Made by a program: the position numbers and the translations under genes. Under the pieces are notes generated by a model. It had not been told where the DNA came from. It saw nothing but the letters and a program-made list of their open reading frames with translations, and did not search any database. From positions 1 to 64,000 of the forward strand of contig CADCTD010000012.1 in assembly GCA_902805545.1 (NCBI GenBank): DNA of 64,000 bases, given 5' to 3'. Source of the DNA: an uncultured Craurococcus sp. (GTDB taxonomy: Bacteria > Pseudomonadota > Alphaproteobacteria > Acetobacterales > Acetobacteraceae). Positions 46,287 through 55,996 of the stretch are shown one piece after another; within the stretch, counting starts at the first letter, position 1; each line of letters starts with the position of its first letter.

Positions 46287-49076
46287 GTGCCAATTCCACT
46301 GAGGGCGACGGCCCGGCTCCAATTCCACGCCGGTTTCACCCTCGACGATGCCGTGCCGCTGGTGCCCTATCTCGCCCGGCTCGGCATCAGCCATCTCTAC
46401 GCATCGCCCATCCTGAAGGCGCGGCCCGGCTCCACCCACGGCTATGACATCGTCGACCACCGCCAGATCAACCCGGAGCTCGGCGGCGAGCCGGCGCTGC
46501 GCCGCCTCTCCGCCGCGCTGAAGGAGGCGGGGCTCGGCCTCATCCTCGACATCGTGCCGAACCACATGGGCATCGGCGGCGCCGACAACGAATGGTGGCT
46601 CGATGTCCTCGAATGGGGCCGGCAGAGCCCCTTCGCCCCCTATTTCGACATCGACTGGGAGCCGCCGGACCGCTCGCTCTCCAACCGCCTGCTCGCCCCC
46701 TTCCTCGGCGACCCCTATGGCGAGGTGCTGGCCTCCGGCAACCTCGTGCTGCAGTTCGAGGCAGCGACCGGCCGCTTCCACGCGCAGTACTACGAGCATC
46801 GCTTCCCGATCGCGCCGCAGCACTACCACCATATCCTCCAGGCCTCGAGGGAGCCGGGGCTGCAGGAACTCGCCGTTGATTTCGGCCGCATCGGCCTGCA
46901 CCAGCGCGACCGCGGCCTGTCGCGGCGCGAGGCCTCGGCCTGCCGCGCCCGCCTCGCCGAGGCCGCGGCGACCGAGGCCGGCCACGCCGGCATCGCCCAT
47001 GCGCTCGCCGCCTTCGATGCGAAGGACGAGGCCGGCCGCCTTGCCCTGCACCGGCTGCTGGAGCGCCAGCATTACCGCCTGGCCTGGTGGCGCGCCGCGG
47101 CCGATGAGATCAACTGGCGCCGCTTCTTCGACATCACCTCGCTCGCCGGCTTGCGCGTCGAGCTGCCCGAGGTGTTCGACGCGACGCATGAGCTGGTGCT
47201 GAACCTATACGCCGAGGGCACCATCGACGGCGTCCGCATCGACCATGTCGACGGCCTCGCCGACCCGCGCGGCTATTGCCGCAAGCTGCATCGCCGCATG
47301 CAGACGGCCCGCCCGGGCCAGGCGCCGCTGATCTGGGTGGAGAAGATCCTCGCCCCCTTCGAGACGCTGCGCACCGACTGGATGGTCGACGGCACCACCG
47401 GCTACGACTTCATGGACGAGGCCAGCGGCGTCCTGCACGACCCGGCGGGGGAGGGGCCGCTCACCGAGCTCTGGACCGAGCAGACCCGCCGCGCCCCGGA
47501 ATTCGAGACCGAGGTGCGCGAGGCCAAGCGGCAGATCCTCCGCGACAACCTCGCTTCCGAGCTGAACGCGACCGCCGCTGCCCTGAAGCGCGTCGCCGTG
47601 CGGGACCTCGTCACCCGCGACTTCACCCTGACGGCGCTGCGCCGCGCGCTGGCGGAGGTGCTGGTCCACTTCCCGATCTACCGGCTCTACATCAGCTCCG
47701 GCGGCCGCAGCGCCGAGGACAAGCGCATCCTCGACTGGGCCATCGCCGGCGCCCGCCGCACCGTTCGCGCCACCGAGCGGCCACTGCTCGAGCTGCTCGA
47801 TGGCTGGCTTGGCGGCGAGCCGCCGCGCAGCCTGCCACCGAACCAGCGGCGCGAGCGTCTCTCGGCCGCCGTCCGCTTCCAGCAGCTTTCCGCCCCGGCG
47901 ACGGCGAAGAGCGTGGAGGACACCGCCTTCTACCGTTATGGCCGCCTCATCTCCCGCAACGAGGTTGGGTCGGATCCTGGGCGCTTCGCCGTGACCCCGG
48001 CCGGCTTCCACGCAACGGCCCGCGCGCGGGCGAAGCACTTCCCGCGCGCGCTGCTGACGACGGCGACGCATGACCACAAGCGCGGCGAGGATGTCCGCGC
48101 CCGCCTCGCCGTCCTCTCCGAGATCCCGGCCGAGTGGTCGGGCGCCGTGCAGCGCTGGACCCGGCTCAACGCCCCGCTGCGCAAGACGCTCGACGACGGC
48201 GCCGCGCCGGGGATGAGTGCCCAGCTCATGCTCTACCAGACGCTGGTCGGCGCCTGGCCGCTCGGCCTCGCAGCGGATGACGAGGCGGGGGTCTCGGCCT
48301 TCCTCGACCGCGTCGCCGCCTGGCAGGAGAAGGCGCTGCGCGAGGCCAAGCGCCGCACCGAATGGGCCGTGCCCAATGCCGAGTACGAGGCCGCCTGCCG
48401 CGACTTCATCACCGCCTGCATGGCGCCCGACCGCGCCAGCCACCTGCGGGAGGAGATCGCCGGCTTCGCGGGCCGCATCGCCCCGGCCGGGGCGGTCAAT
48501 GGCCTCGCCCAGCTTCTCCTGCGCTGCACCGCGCCCGGCGTGCCCGACCTCTACCAGGGCACGGAGTTCTGGGACCTCAGCCTGGTCGACCCCGACAACC
48601 GCCGGCCCGTCGACTGGCCCGCGCGGCGGGAAGCGCTGGAGGCCGCCGCCCCGCCCGCAACGCTGCTCGAGCACTGGCAGGACGGGCGGGTGAAGCAGGC
48701 GGTCCTCGCCCGGGCGCTGGCCCTCCGCGCCGCCCAGCCGGGAGTTTTCGCCGAGGGCGACTACCAGCCGCTTACCGTCGAGGGGCCACGCTCCGCCCAT
48801 GTCCTCGCCTTCGCCCGCAGCCATAAGGGCCGCACGGTGATCGCGGTCGCCACCCGCCTCCCCGCGACGCTGATGGGGGCGGCGGCCCTGCCGCTCGTCC
48901 CGCCTGAGGAATGGCGCGGAACCGAACTCGTCTTGCCGCGTCCCATGGTGGAACACCGTTGGCGGGATGCGCTGACCGAGGCGGTCCTCGGCGCGCCTGG
49001 GGGGGAGACGGGGGATCGCCTGCCCCTGGCCGACATCCTCGCCCGCCTGCCGGTCGCGTTGCTGGAGGTGGGATGA
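46287..49076 (+). CDS. treY: Malto-oligosyltrehalose synthase
   Basis: 929 residues from a GTG at 46287, with AAGGAG ten bases upstream; the longer open frame lies within malQ. TreY features are TARLQFHAGFTLDDAVPLVPYLARLG style N-terminus (split here as TARLQFHAGFTL and VPLVPYLARLG), HLYASPILKARPGSTHGYD, nucleophile Asp319 in GVRIDHVDGLADPRGY and Glu352 in LIWVEKILAPFE. TATHDHKRGEDVRARLAVL is also diagnostic. It turns the reducing end of a maltodextrin into a trehalose unit. Its stop overlaps otsA (ATGA). Confidence 0.94.
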   Translation: MPIPLRATARLQFHAGFTLDDAVPLVPYLARLGISHLYASPILKARPGSTHGYDIVDHRQINPELGGEPALRRLSAALKEAGLGLILDIVPNHMGIGGADNEWWLDVLEWGRQSPFAPYFDIDWEPPDRSLSNRLLAPFLGDPYGEVLASGNLVLQFEAATGRFHAQYYEHRFPIAPQHYHHILQASREPGLQELAVDFGRIGLHQRDRGLSRREASACRARLAEAAATEAGHAGIAHALAAFDAKDEAGRLALHRLLERQHYRLAWWRAAADEINWRRFFDITSLAGLRVELPEVFDATHELVLNLYAEGTIDGVRIDHVDGLADPRGYCRKLHRRMQTARPGQAPLIWVEKILAPFETLRTDWMVDGTTGYDFMDEASGVLHDPAGEGPLTELWTEQTRRAPEFETEVREAKRQILRDNLASELNATAAALKRVAVRDLVTRDFTLTALRRALAEVLVHFPIYRLYISSGGRSAEDKRILDWAIAGARRTVRATERPLLELLDGWLGGEPPRSLPPNQRRERLSAAVRFQQLSAPATAKSVEDTAFYRYGRLISRNEVGSDPGRFAVTPAGFHATARARAKHFPRALLTTATHDHKRGEDVRARLAVLSEIPAEWSGAVQRWTRLNAPLRKTLDDGAAPGMSAQLMLYQTLVGAWPLGLAADDEAGVSAFLDRVAAWQEKALREAKRRTEWAVPNAEYEAACRDFITACMAPDRASHLREEIAGFAGRIAPAGAVNGLAQLLLRCTAPGVPDLYQGTEFWDLSLVDPDNRRPVDWPARREALEAAAPPATLLEHWQDGRVKQAVLARALALRAAQPGVFAEGDYQPLTVEGPRSAHVLAFARSHKGRTVIAVATRLPATLMGAAALPLVPPEEWRGTELVLPRPMVEHRWRDALTEAVLGAPGGETGDRLPLADILARLPVALLEVG

Positions 49077-50467
49077 GCCGCATCGTCGTCGTCTCCAACC
49101 GAGTGCCCGTCCCGGCCGGGAATGCCGGGCATGCCGGGGGGCTGGCCGTCGCGCTGCTGGGGCTGATGCAGCGCCGTGGCGGGCTTTGGTTCGGCTGGAG
49201 CGGTGCCGTCACCGAGGAGACGGGCCCGCCCGCCTTCGCCCAGCGCGGCGCCGTCGGCTATGCGACGCTCGACCTGACCGAGGCCGAGCATCGCGGCTAC
49301 TACACGGGCTATTCCAACGGCGTGCTCTGGCCGATGCTGCATTCCCTGCCGCATCTGATGGCCTTCCGCCGCCAGGACCTCGACACCTATCGCCGCGTCA
49401 ACCAGCGCTTCGCCCATAGCCTGGCGCCGCTGCTGGAGGGGGACGACCGCATCTGGGTGCATGACTACCACCTCTTCTCCCTGCCCGGCGCGCTGCGCAG
49501 CCAGGGGGTGCGGAACCCGACCGGCTTCTTCCTCCATGTGCCTTTCCCGGCGCCGGATGCGGCGGCCGTCGCGCCCGGGATCCGCGGCCTGGTCCAGGAT
49601 GTGCTGGCCTCCGACCTGCTCGGCTTCCAGACCGCCAGCGACCGCGAGAATTTCGCCTCGACCGCCACCGAATTCGCCGGCGCCGTCCGCACCGGCGACC
49701 ATGTGCTGGAACTCGGCGGCCGGCCGATCCGCCTCGGGGTCTTCCCCGCCGAGATCGCGGCGCGCGAATTCGCCGCGACCGCCGCCACGCAGGCAGCGCT
49801 GGAGCCGGCGCGGCTGCTCGCCCGCTCGCTCCAGGGCCAGGCGCTGGTCCTCGGTGTCGACCGGCTCGACCCGACCAAGGGCCTGCCGGAGCGGCTCGAG
49901 GCCTTCCGCCGCGTCATCGCCCGCCGGCCGGCCCGCAGCGCCACCATGCTGCAGATCGCCGCGCCCTCGCGCGAGGACGTGCTGGCCTATCGCCGCCTCC
50001 GCCAGGAGGTCGACAGCGCCGCCGGCGCCATCAACAGCGAGTTCGGCGAGCCGGACTGGCTGCCGCTGCGCCTCCTCGCCCGGCCGCAGGCGCGCGACAC
50101 GGTGGCCGGCTTCATGCGCCTCGCCCAGGTCTGCATGGTGACGCCGATCCGCGACGGCATGAACCTCGTCGCCAAGGAGTTCATCGCCGCCCAGGACCCG
50201 AACGACCCGGGCGTGCTCCTCCTCTCCCGCTTCGCCGGCGCCGCGGCCCAGCTGTCCTCCGCGCTGCTGGTCAATCCGCACGATGCCGAGGGCATGGCGG
50301 AGGCGCTGCATCGCGCGCTCGACATGCCCCGCGCCGAGCGCCAGGAGCGGTGGCAGTCCGCCTGGGAGGCTATCGCCGGTGCCTCGCCCGAAGGCTGGGG
50401 CGAGGATTTCCTCCGCGCCCTCGCCCCCGGCGACCTCGCCGGCCTGCCAGCCGCGGGCAGCGCCTAG
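49073..50467 (+). CDS. otsA: Trehalose-6-phosphate synthase (GT20)
   Basis: 464 residues from the ATG overlapping the treY stop. Conserved points are VSNRVPVP at the start, GGLAVALLGLMQRRGGLWFGWSG, IWVHDYHLFSLPGALR, GVDRLDPTKGLPERLEAF and the UDP-sugar loop DGMNLVAKEFIAAQ. It joins a nucleotide-glucose and glucose-6-phosphate. The phosphatase OtsB is not present in the window, so it must be supplied elsewhere. Last gene of the operon; no clear terminator hairpin is seen between 50467 and the next start. Confidence 0.93.
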   Translation: MSRIVVVSNRVPVPAGNAGHAGGLAVALLGLMQRRGGLWFGWSGAVTEETGPPAFAQRGAVGYATLDLTEAEHRGYYTGYSNGVLWPMLHSLPHLMAFRRQDLDTYRRVNQRFAHSLAPLLEGDDRIWVHDYHLFSLPGALRSQGVRNPTGFFLHVPFPAPDAAAVAPGIRGLVQDVLASDLLGFQTASDRENFASTATEFAGAVRTGDHVLELGGRPIRLGVFPAEIAAREFAATAATQAALEPARLLARSLQGQALVLGVDRLDPTKGLPERLEAFRRVIARRPARSATMLQIAAPSREDVLAYRRLRQEVDSAAGAINSEFGEPDWLPLRLLARPQARDTVAGFMRLAQVCMVTPIRDGMNLVAKEFIAAQDPNDPGVLLLSRFAGAAAQLSSALLVNPHDAEGMAEALHRALDMPRAERQERWQSAWEAIAGASPEGWGEDFLRALAPGDLAGLPAAGSA

Positions 50468-50544
50468 CGCGCGAATTGCGGCTGCCCGACCCCCTCCTGT
50501 CGCCATAGACTGTGCGAGCAGCGGGACAGGCGGGGAGATGGCGG

Positions 50545-52023
50545 ATGGCTGACTATGACCTGGTGGTGCGCGGCGGGCAGGTCGCCGCCGGCTTCGGCAC
50601 CATGCGCTGCGACATCGGCATCCGCGGCGGCCGCATCGTGGCGCTCGCCGAGAGCATCACCGGCGGCGCCGCGACGCTCGATGCCGGTGGCCTGCTGGTC
50701 CTGCCCGGCGGCGTCGACAGCCACTGCCATATCGAGGAGCCCGCCCGCGGCGGCTATGTCGGCACCGGCGGCGACCTCGCGGTGACGGTGAACGAGGAGA
50801 GCTTCCACACCGCCAGCACCTCCGCCTTCGCCGGCGGCACCACCAGCGTCGTCTGCTTCGTCCCGCAATGGAAGGGCGAGGGCATCCTCCCCCGCCTCGC
50901 CGATTACGAGGGCCGCGCGGCGAAGGGGATGCTCGACTACAGCTTCCACCAGATCATCAGCGACCCGACCGACGAGGTGCTGGAGCGCGAGGTGCCGCAG
51001 ATCGTCGCCCGGGGCATCCGCAGCCTCAAGGTCTTCCTCACCTACGAGCCGCTGCATCTCAGCGACGAGCAATTCCTCAGGGTGCTGGTGACGGCCCGCC
51101 GCCATGGCTGCCTCGTGACCGTGCATTGCGAGAACTACGCCGCCATCAAGTGGCGCACCGAGATGCTGATCAAGGCGGGCATGACCGCGCCGAAATACCA
51201 TGCCTGGTCGCGCCCCGTCGTCGTCGAGCGGGAGGCGACGCACCGCGCCATCGCGCTGGCCGAGCTTGTCGACCAGCCCATCCAGGTCTTCCACGTCAGT
51301 TGCGCCGAGGCGGCGGAGGAGATCGCGCGCGCCCAGCACCGCGGCCTCAGGGTCTGGGGCGAGACCTGCCCGCAATACCTGACGCTGACGGCGGCCGACA
51401 TGGACCGGCCCGGCTTCGAGGGCGCCGCCTACATGTGCTCGCCGAGTCCCCGCACGGTGGAGGAGCAGGGCCGCGTCTGGGAGATGATCCGGCGCGGGAC
51501 GCTCGATATCGTCTCCTCCGACCATTGCGGCTTCTCCATGGGCACCGAGACCGGCAAGGCCACGAGCGGCCGCGACGCCGCCTTCCGCGACATCCCGAAC
51601 GGCATCCCCGGCCTCGCCGCGCGGCTGCCCATCCTGTTCAGCGAGGGCGTCTCCAAGGGGCGCATCACCCTCGACCATTTCGTCCGGCTGACCGCGACCA
51701 ACCCGGCCCGGCTGATGGGCCTTGCCCCGCGCAAGGGCGTCATCGCCATCGGCGCCGATGCCGACCTCGCCCTCTGGGATCCGAAGAAGCGGGTGACCAT
51801 CGCCAATCCGCTGATGCAGCACGCCATCGACTACACCCCCTATGAGGGGCTGGAGGTCACCGGCTGGCCGGTGGCGACGATCCGCCGGGGCGAGGTGGTG
51901 ATGCGCGACGGCGTCGTTCAGGCCGAGCCCGGCACCGGCCGATTCCTGCCCCGCGGCCCCTACGACTTCATCGCCCCGCGCGGCATGCTCGCGGACGGCT
52001 TCGACGCCGCCCCGCTCTCATGA
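50545..52023 (+). CDS. Dihydropyrimidinase / D-hydantoinase family amidohydrolase
   Basis: 492 residues from the ATG at 50545, preceded by GGGGAG. Metal-binding and catalytic points are DSHCHIEEP, carbamylated Lys162 in GIRSLKVFLTYEP, VTVHCENYAAI, QVFHVSCAEAAEEI and SSDHCGFS. It should open cyclic ureides such as dihydrouracil or hydantoins. The first metal motif has Cys in DSHCH where DxHxH with Thr or Phe is common; still within the family. It is about 80 bases after otsA and may start its own transcript. A small hypothetical overlaps its stop. Confidence 0.88.
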   Translation: MADYDLVVRGGQVAAGFGTMRCDIGIRGGRIVALAESITGGAATLDAGGLLVLPGGVDSHCHIEEPARGGYVGTGGDLAVTVNEESFHTASTSAFAGGTTSVVCFVPQWKGEGILPRLADYEGRAAKGMLDYSFHQIISDPTDEVLEREVPQIVARGIRSLKVFLTYEPLHLSDEQFLRVLVTARRHGCLVTVHCENYAAIKWRTEMLIKAGMTAPKYHAWSRPVVVEREATHRAIALAELVDQPIQVFHVSCAEAAEEIARAQHRGLRVWGETCPQYLTLTAADMDRPGFEGAAYMCSPSPRTVEEQGRVWEMIRRGTLDIVSSDHCGFSMGTETGKATSGRDAAFRDIPNGIPGLAARLPILFSEGVSKGRITLDHFVRLTATNPARLMGLAPRKGVIAIGADADLALWDPKKRVTIANPLMQHAIDYTPYEGLEVTGWPVATIRRGEVVMRDGVVQAEPGTGRFLPRGPYDFIAPRGMLADGFDAAPLS

Positions 52024-52382
52024 TTCCCGCCGAGCCCGACTACACCGCCTACAACGCGGTCGAGGAGCCCTGGCGCATCGTCCGCCTCATCCGCACCGAT
52101 GGCCGGGTCCGCGAGCTGCTGCGGATATTGACCAGCGAATCGCCGGTGGGCGAGGGCAGTGAGGGCGAGCGCATCTGGGCCGCCCATGTCATCCGCCTGC
52201 ATGACGAGCGCGGCCGGCTGGAAGCACATTGCAGTGCCGCCCTCGGCGCCTCCGGCTGGCTCGCCGTCATCGGCCTGGCGCTCGCCCGCGCCTGGGACGG
52301 CGAGGATGAGCGGGAGGTCGTCTTCCTCGTTGAGGACGAGCCCATCCCCTGGCCGCTGGATCAGATCCTGATGGAGCCCTGA
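52020..52382 (+). CDS. Hypothetical protein coupled to dihydropyrimidinase
   Basis: 120 residues from an ATG overlapping the dihydropyrimidinase stop (ATGA). Acidic and without signal peptide or membrane helix. Visible blocks are DYTAYNAVEEPWRIVRLIRT, then GRVRELLRILTSESPVGEG, RIWAAHVIRLHDERGRLEAH, and a terminal EDEPIPWPLDQILMEP. I do not recognise a family. The tight coupling makes a role linked to pyrimidine or hydantoin use plausible, but that is inference only. Confidence 0.65.
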   Translation: MIPAEPDYTAYNAVEEPWRIVRLIRTDGRVRELLRILTSESPVGEGSEGERIWAAHVIRLHDERGRLEAHCSAALGASGWLAVIGLALARAWDGEDEREVVFLVEDEPIPWPLDQILMEP

Positions 52383-52519
52383 CTCAGTCGTTGAAGCCGA
52401 GTCGCAATTGCGGCCCCGCCGGCCCAGGAAGCAGTGGAGGACTCCAGCCATCCGGGACGCCGATGCGTCAAATCGGGTCGGATCCTGAGCGAAGCGGGAT
52501 GAGCCGTGCGGTGACGCGC

Positions 52520-53197
52520 TCAGCCGTCCTCCACCGCGGGCCGGCCGGTTACGAAGCGCCAGTGGTGCCAGAGCAGCCGCGCTGCCAGCGACCGCCAGGG
52601 CGCCCAGCCCTCCGCCAGCAGGGCGAGCGCCCTGGGCCCGGGCCGCGCCGGCAGGCCGAGGAGGTGCGCGGCGCTTGCGGCCAGCGCCAGGTCGCCGATT
52701 GGGAAGATGTCCGGCCTCTGCTCGGCGAAGAGGAGGTGGACCTGCGCCGTCCAGGGGCCGAGCCCCTTCACCGCGGCGATATGCGCGACGGCTACCGCGT
52801 CGCTCATGCCTGGCATGGCCGCGAAATCGAGCCGGCCTTCGAGGCAGGCGGTGGCGAGCGAGCGGGCATGCGCCGCCTTCGGGCGGGACAGGCCGGCCAC
52901 GCCGCAGAGCGTCGCGTCGTCCATCGCCAGGAGCCCGGCGGGGTCGAGCGCGCCGGGCAGGCCGGCGAGCCGCCGCCAGATGGCCGCGGCGGCTTGGTTG
53001 CTGATCTGCTGGCCGCAGATGGCGCGCAGCAGACCGGGGAAGCCGGGCTCGCGCCTCCGCCAGGGAAGCGGCCCGGCCGCCGCCTCGATCGCGCCGAGGC
53101 GCGGGTCGGCGACGGCCAGCGCCGCAAGCCCCTCCCGCGCCCAGGGGGGTGGGGCGGGAAAAGGCGGCGGCGAGGACGGGAAGGAGGGGAGGGCCAT
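52520..53197 (-). CDS. DNA-3-methyladenine glycosylase II (AlkA-type HhH-GPD)
   Basis: 225 residues. The HhH-GPD core is clear: LLRAICGQQISNQAAAAIW, GLSRPKAAHARSLA, the hairpin AAVKGLGPWTAQVHLLFA (about 142-158) and catalytic Asp169 in DIFPIGDLAL. No Cys-ligated iron-sulphur loop follows, so it is not an EndoIII/MutY type. It removes alkylated purines from DNA. The N-terminus (PSFPSSPPPFPAPPPW) is Pro-rich and may be disordered. Stand-alone on the minus strand. Confidence 0.88.
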   Translation of the reverse strand: MALPSFPSSPPPFPAPPPWAREGLAALAVADPRLGAIEAAAGPLPWRRREPGFPGLLRAICGQQISNQAAAAIWRRLAGLPGALDPAGLLAMDDATLCGVAGLSRPKAAHARSLATACLEGRLDFAAMPGMSDAVAVAHIAAVKGLGPWTAQVHLLFAEQRPDIFPIGDLALAASAAHLLGLPARPGPRALALLAEGWAPWRSLAARLLWHHWRFVTGRPAVEDG

Positions 53198-53396
53198 CCC
53201 CGCCGCCTATAGCCCATCGACGGCCCGGATGGGGAAGTCGGCCGCCTTGGGTGTCGTTAAGCTGAGGCGCCGATGTTGCCGCCGGAAGCCCCTGGGCGTG
53301 GCGAATTGAAACGGCCTGCAACGCCGGCGGCGTCCGCAACCTGGTGCAACAACATCCAGAGCGAAATGGCGCGCGGCGCGCTATGTTACAGAGGCC

Positions 53397-54116
53397 ATGG
53401 AACCCCAGCCCCATATCCTGGTCGTCGACGACGACCGCGAGATCCGCGACCTCCTTTCGAAATTCCTCGAGCGCCAGGGCATGCGTGTCGCCGCCGCCCG
53501 GGATGCGAAGGAGGCCCGCCGCCTCTGGCCGCTCGGCCGCTACCACCTGGTGGTGCTCGACCTCATGCTGCCCGGCGAGAGCGGGCTCGATTTCGCCAAG
53601 TGGCTTCGCAGCCAGGGCGAGGTGCCGATCGTCATGCTGACCGCCATGGCCGACGAGACGGACCGCATCGTCGGCCTCGAACTCGGCGCCGACGACTATC
53701 TGAGCAAGCCCTTCAACCCGCGGGAGCTGTTGGCCCGCGTCCGCGCCGTGCTGCGCCGCGCCTCAGGCGAGGCGGGGGGGCCGAAGGAGCCGCCCGCCAA
53801 GGCCGTCCGCTTCGGCGGCTGGACGCTGGAGCCGGCACGCCGCCGCCTGCTCAACCCCGACGGCGCCGAGGTGCCGCTGACGGGCGGTGAGTACGAGCTG
53901 CTGCAGGTGCTGGTGGAGCGGCCGAACCGCGTTCTGACCCGCGACATGCTGATGGATTTGCTGCGCGGCCGCCAGGCGGGGCCTTTCGACCGGGCGATCG
54001 ACGTCGCCGTCTCCCGCCTCCGCCGCAAGCTCGAGGATGACGGGCGCAACCCCAGCCTCATCAAGACGGTGCGCGGCGGCGGCTATGTGCTCGCCGCCAC
54101 GGTGGAGCGCAGTTGA
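53397..54116 (+). CDS. OmpR/PhoB-type response regulator
   Basis: 239 residues. The receiver (1-125) has LVVDDDREIRDLLS, phospho-Asp55 in LVVLDLMLPGESG, the Thr in MLTAMADE and the Lys in DDYLSKPFNPRELL. The winged-helix DNA-binding domain (about 140-235) has LTGGEYELLQVLVERPNRVLTR and SRLRRKLEDDGRNPSLIKTV. The ribosome site AGAGG precedes the ATG. The next gene, its kinase, starts inside its stop codon. Overall style is the OmpR-EnvZ group. Confidence 0.92.
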   Translation: MEPQPHILVVDDDREIRDLLSKFLERQGMRVAAARDAKEARRLWPLGRYHLVVLDLMLPGESGLDFAKWLRSQGEVPIVMLTAMADETDRIVGLELGADDYLSKPFNPRELLARVRAVLRRASGEAGGPKEPPAKAVRFGGWTLEPARRRLLNPDGAEVPLTGGEYELLQVLVERPNRVLTRDMLMDLLRGRQAGPFDRAIDVAVSRLRRKLEDDGRNPSLIKTVRGGGYVLAATVERS

Positions 54117-55477
54117 GCGCCGCGAGGCCGACCGCTCCCTGGCGCTTCTGGCCGCAGAGCCTTGCCGGGCGGACGGCGCTCGTCCTCCTGCTGGCGCTCA
54201 CGGCCGTGCAGGCCGCTGGCCTTACCATCCATGCGCTCGACCGCGTCGATCTGCAGCGCTTCGCCCATGCGCGGGAGATCTCGGCCCGCGCCATCAGCGC
54301 CTGGCGCACCGTCATCCTCGCGCCGGGGGACCGGCGGGGGCAGATGCTGGCCGAGCTGGAGCTGCCGCAGGGGCTCGAGGCGACGCTCGACGACGCGCCG
54401 CTGGCGCGCCTCGAGCAGCCGCCGATCCCGCCGCCGATCGCGCGGATGCTGCGGCTCGACCTGCTCGGCGGCGGGCCGCCGCGCTTCCGCCCGCGCGAGG
54501 TGCTGACCGCCTGGAGCGGGCGCGGGCCGGTCTTCCTGGTCAGCCTGCGCCTGCCGAGCGGGGAGTGGCTGAACCTCCGCGTCAGCCTGCCGCCGCCGCG
54601 GCCCTGGCATTCCGAGACTTTCCTCATCGCCTTCTTCGCCATGACGCTGGCGGCGGGGCTGCTGATCAATTGGGCGGTGCGGCGGCTGACCCGGCCGGTG
54701 CGTCTGCTGGCCGAGGCGGCGGAGCGGCTGGGGCGCGACGTCAACGCCCCGCCGATGCCGGAGCGGGGGCCGACCGAGGTCGCCAAGGCAGCGCACGCCT
54801 TCAACACCATGGCCGAGCGCATCCGTCGCTTCGTCGGCGACCGGACGCAGATGCTGGCGGCCATCGGCCATGACCTGCGGACGCCGATCACCCGGCTTCG
54901 GCTGCGCGCCGAGTTCATGGACGACGACGAGCAACGGCGGAAGATGCTGGCCGATCTCGACGAGATGGAGGCGATGGTGGCGGCGACCCTCGCCTTCGCG
55001 CGTGACGAGTCGGCCGGCGAGCCGACGGTCGCGCTCGACCTCGCCGCGCTGTGCCGCACGGTGCTGGACGAGGCGGCGGATGCGCGGCCCGGTCTTGCCG
55101 AGGCGATCGGCTATCAGGGGCCCGAGCGGCTGGTGGTGCAGGCGCGGCCTGTGGCGCTGAAGCGGGCGCTCGCCAATCTCGTCGGCAATGCGCTGGCCTA
55201 TGGCGGTGCGGCGCGGCTGGTGCTGACTGCGCCCGAGGGTCCGGGCGGGCCGGTCGGGTTGGCGGTGGAGGACGAAGGGCCGGGCATTCCGGTCGACGAG
55301 CTGGAGGCGGTGTTCCAGCCCTTCCGCCGTCTGGAGGCGAGCCGCAACCGGGAGACCGGCGGGACAGGGCTCGGCCTGCCGATCGCGCGGAACATCTTCC
55401 GCGCGCATGGCGGCGATGTGGTGCTGCGGAACCGCGAGGCCGGCGGGCTGGTGGCGCTGGCGACCCTGCCGGGGTGA
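54113..55477 (+). CDS. EnvZ-like sensor histidine kinase
   Basis: 454 residues starting at a TTG that overlaps the regulator stop (TTGA). Two membrane helices (about 22-42, TALVLLLALTAVQAAGL, and about 165-185, LIAFFAMTLAAGLLINW) enclose a periplasmic sensor region of about 120 residues. A HAMP linker, HisKA with His253 in AIGHDLRTPITRLRLRAEF, and HATPase with NLVGNALAYGG, EDEGPGIP and GTGLGLPIARNI follow. Inner-membrane partner of the preceding regulator. Confidence 0.9.
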   Translation: MSAARPTAPWRFWPQSLAGRTALVLLLALTAVQAAGLTIHALDRVDLQRFAHAREISARAISAWRTVILAPGDRRGQMLAELELPQGLEATLDDAPLARLEQPPIPPPIARMLRLDLLGGGPPRFRPREVLTAWSGRGPVFLVSLRLPSGEWLNLRVSLPPPRPWHSETFLIAFFAMTLAAGLLINWAVRRLTRPVRLLAEAAERLGRDVNAPPMPERGPTEVAKAAHAFNTMAERIRRFVGDRTQMLAAIGHDLRTPITRLRLRAEFMDDDEQRRKMLADLDEMEAMVAATLAFARDESAGEPTVALDLAALCRTVLDEAADARPGLAEAIGYQGPERLVVQARPVALKRALANLVGNALAYGGAARLVLTAPEGPGGPVGLAVEDEGPGIPVDELEAVFQPFRRLEASRNRETGGTGLGLPIARNIFRAHGGDVVLRNREAGGLVALATLPG

Positions 55478-55537
55478 GCCGGTGCGAAACGGCAAGGATG
55501 CCGGGAAACCACCGGCCGCCCCGCGCGTCGGCTGCGC

Positions 55538-55969
55538 ATGGAGGATGATGCCGCACCGCCCATGGTCGAGCTGATCGAGGGGCGCCTCGAACGCCTTGGC
55601 CTCACCCCGGAGCAGGCGAGCCGCGCAGCGGGGCTCGCGCCCGATTTCCTCGACCGGCTCCGCGAAGGACGGGTGCCGGTGCCGCGTGGCGAACGTTTGC
55701 GCCGGCTGGCGGAGGCACTCTCCACCTCCGTCTCCTATCTCGTCGGGTTGGACCCGGACGTGCCGCCGCCAGCCGAGTGGCTGGAGGAGGAGCAGGGCTC
55801 CCTCGGCCTGCTGGCGGGCGACGAGGAGGGGTTGCTGCGGGCCTATCGGAAGCTCGAGTTCAGCGCCAAGGCTGCGGTGCTGCTGGTGGTCCGCAGGATG
55901 GCCGGGCCCGAGGAGGCGCCGGACGCGGTGCCGGCGAAGCAGGTCAGGTCCGGCCGGGCGAAGCCGTGA
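55538..55969 (+). CDS. Xre-family helix-turn-helix regulator (small)
   Basis: 143 residues. The HTH lies at about residues 9-66: ELIEGRLERLGLTPEQASRA, then GLAPDFLDRLREGR and RLRRLAEALSTSVSYLVGLD, the usual Xre end. The C-terminal half is a charged helical stretch (WLEEEQGSLGLLAGDEEGLL, RKLEFSAKAAVLLVVRRM) of the kind that mediates oligomerisation. Target unknown. It lies 60 bases after the kinase on the same strand and may be a separate unit. Confidence 0.78.
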   Translation: MEDDAAPPMVELIEGRLERLGLTPEQASRAAGLAPDFLDRLREGRVPVPRGERLRRLAEALSTSVSYLVGLDPDVPPPAEWLEEEQGSLGLLAGDEEGLLRAYRKLEFSAKAAVLLVVRRMAGPEEAPDAVPAKQVRSGRAKP

Positions 55970-55996
55970 CCGGGGCGGGGACGGCCCGGAGCCGGC

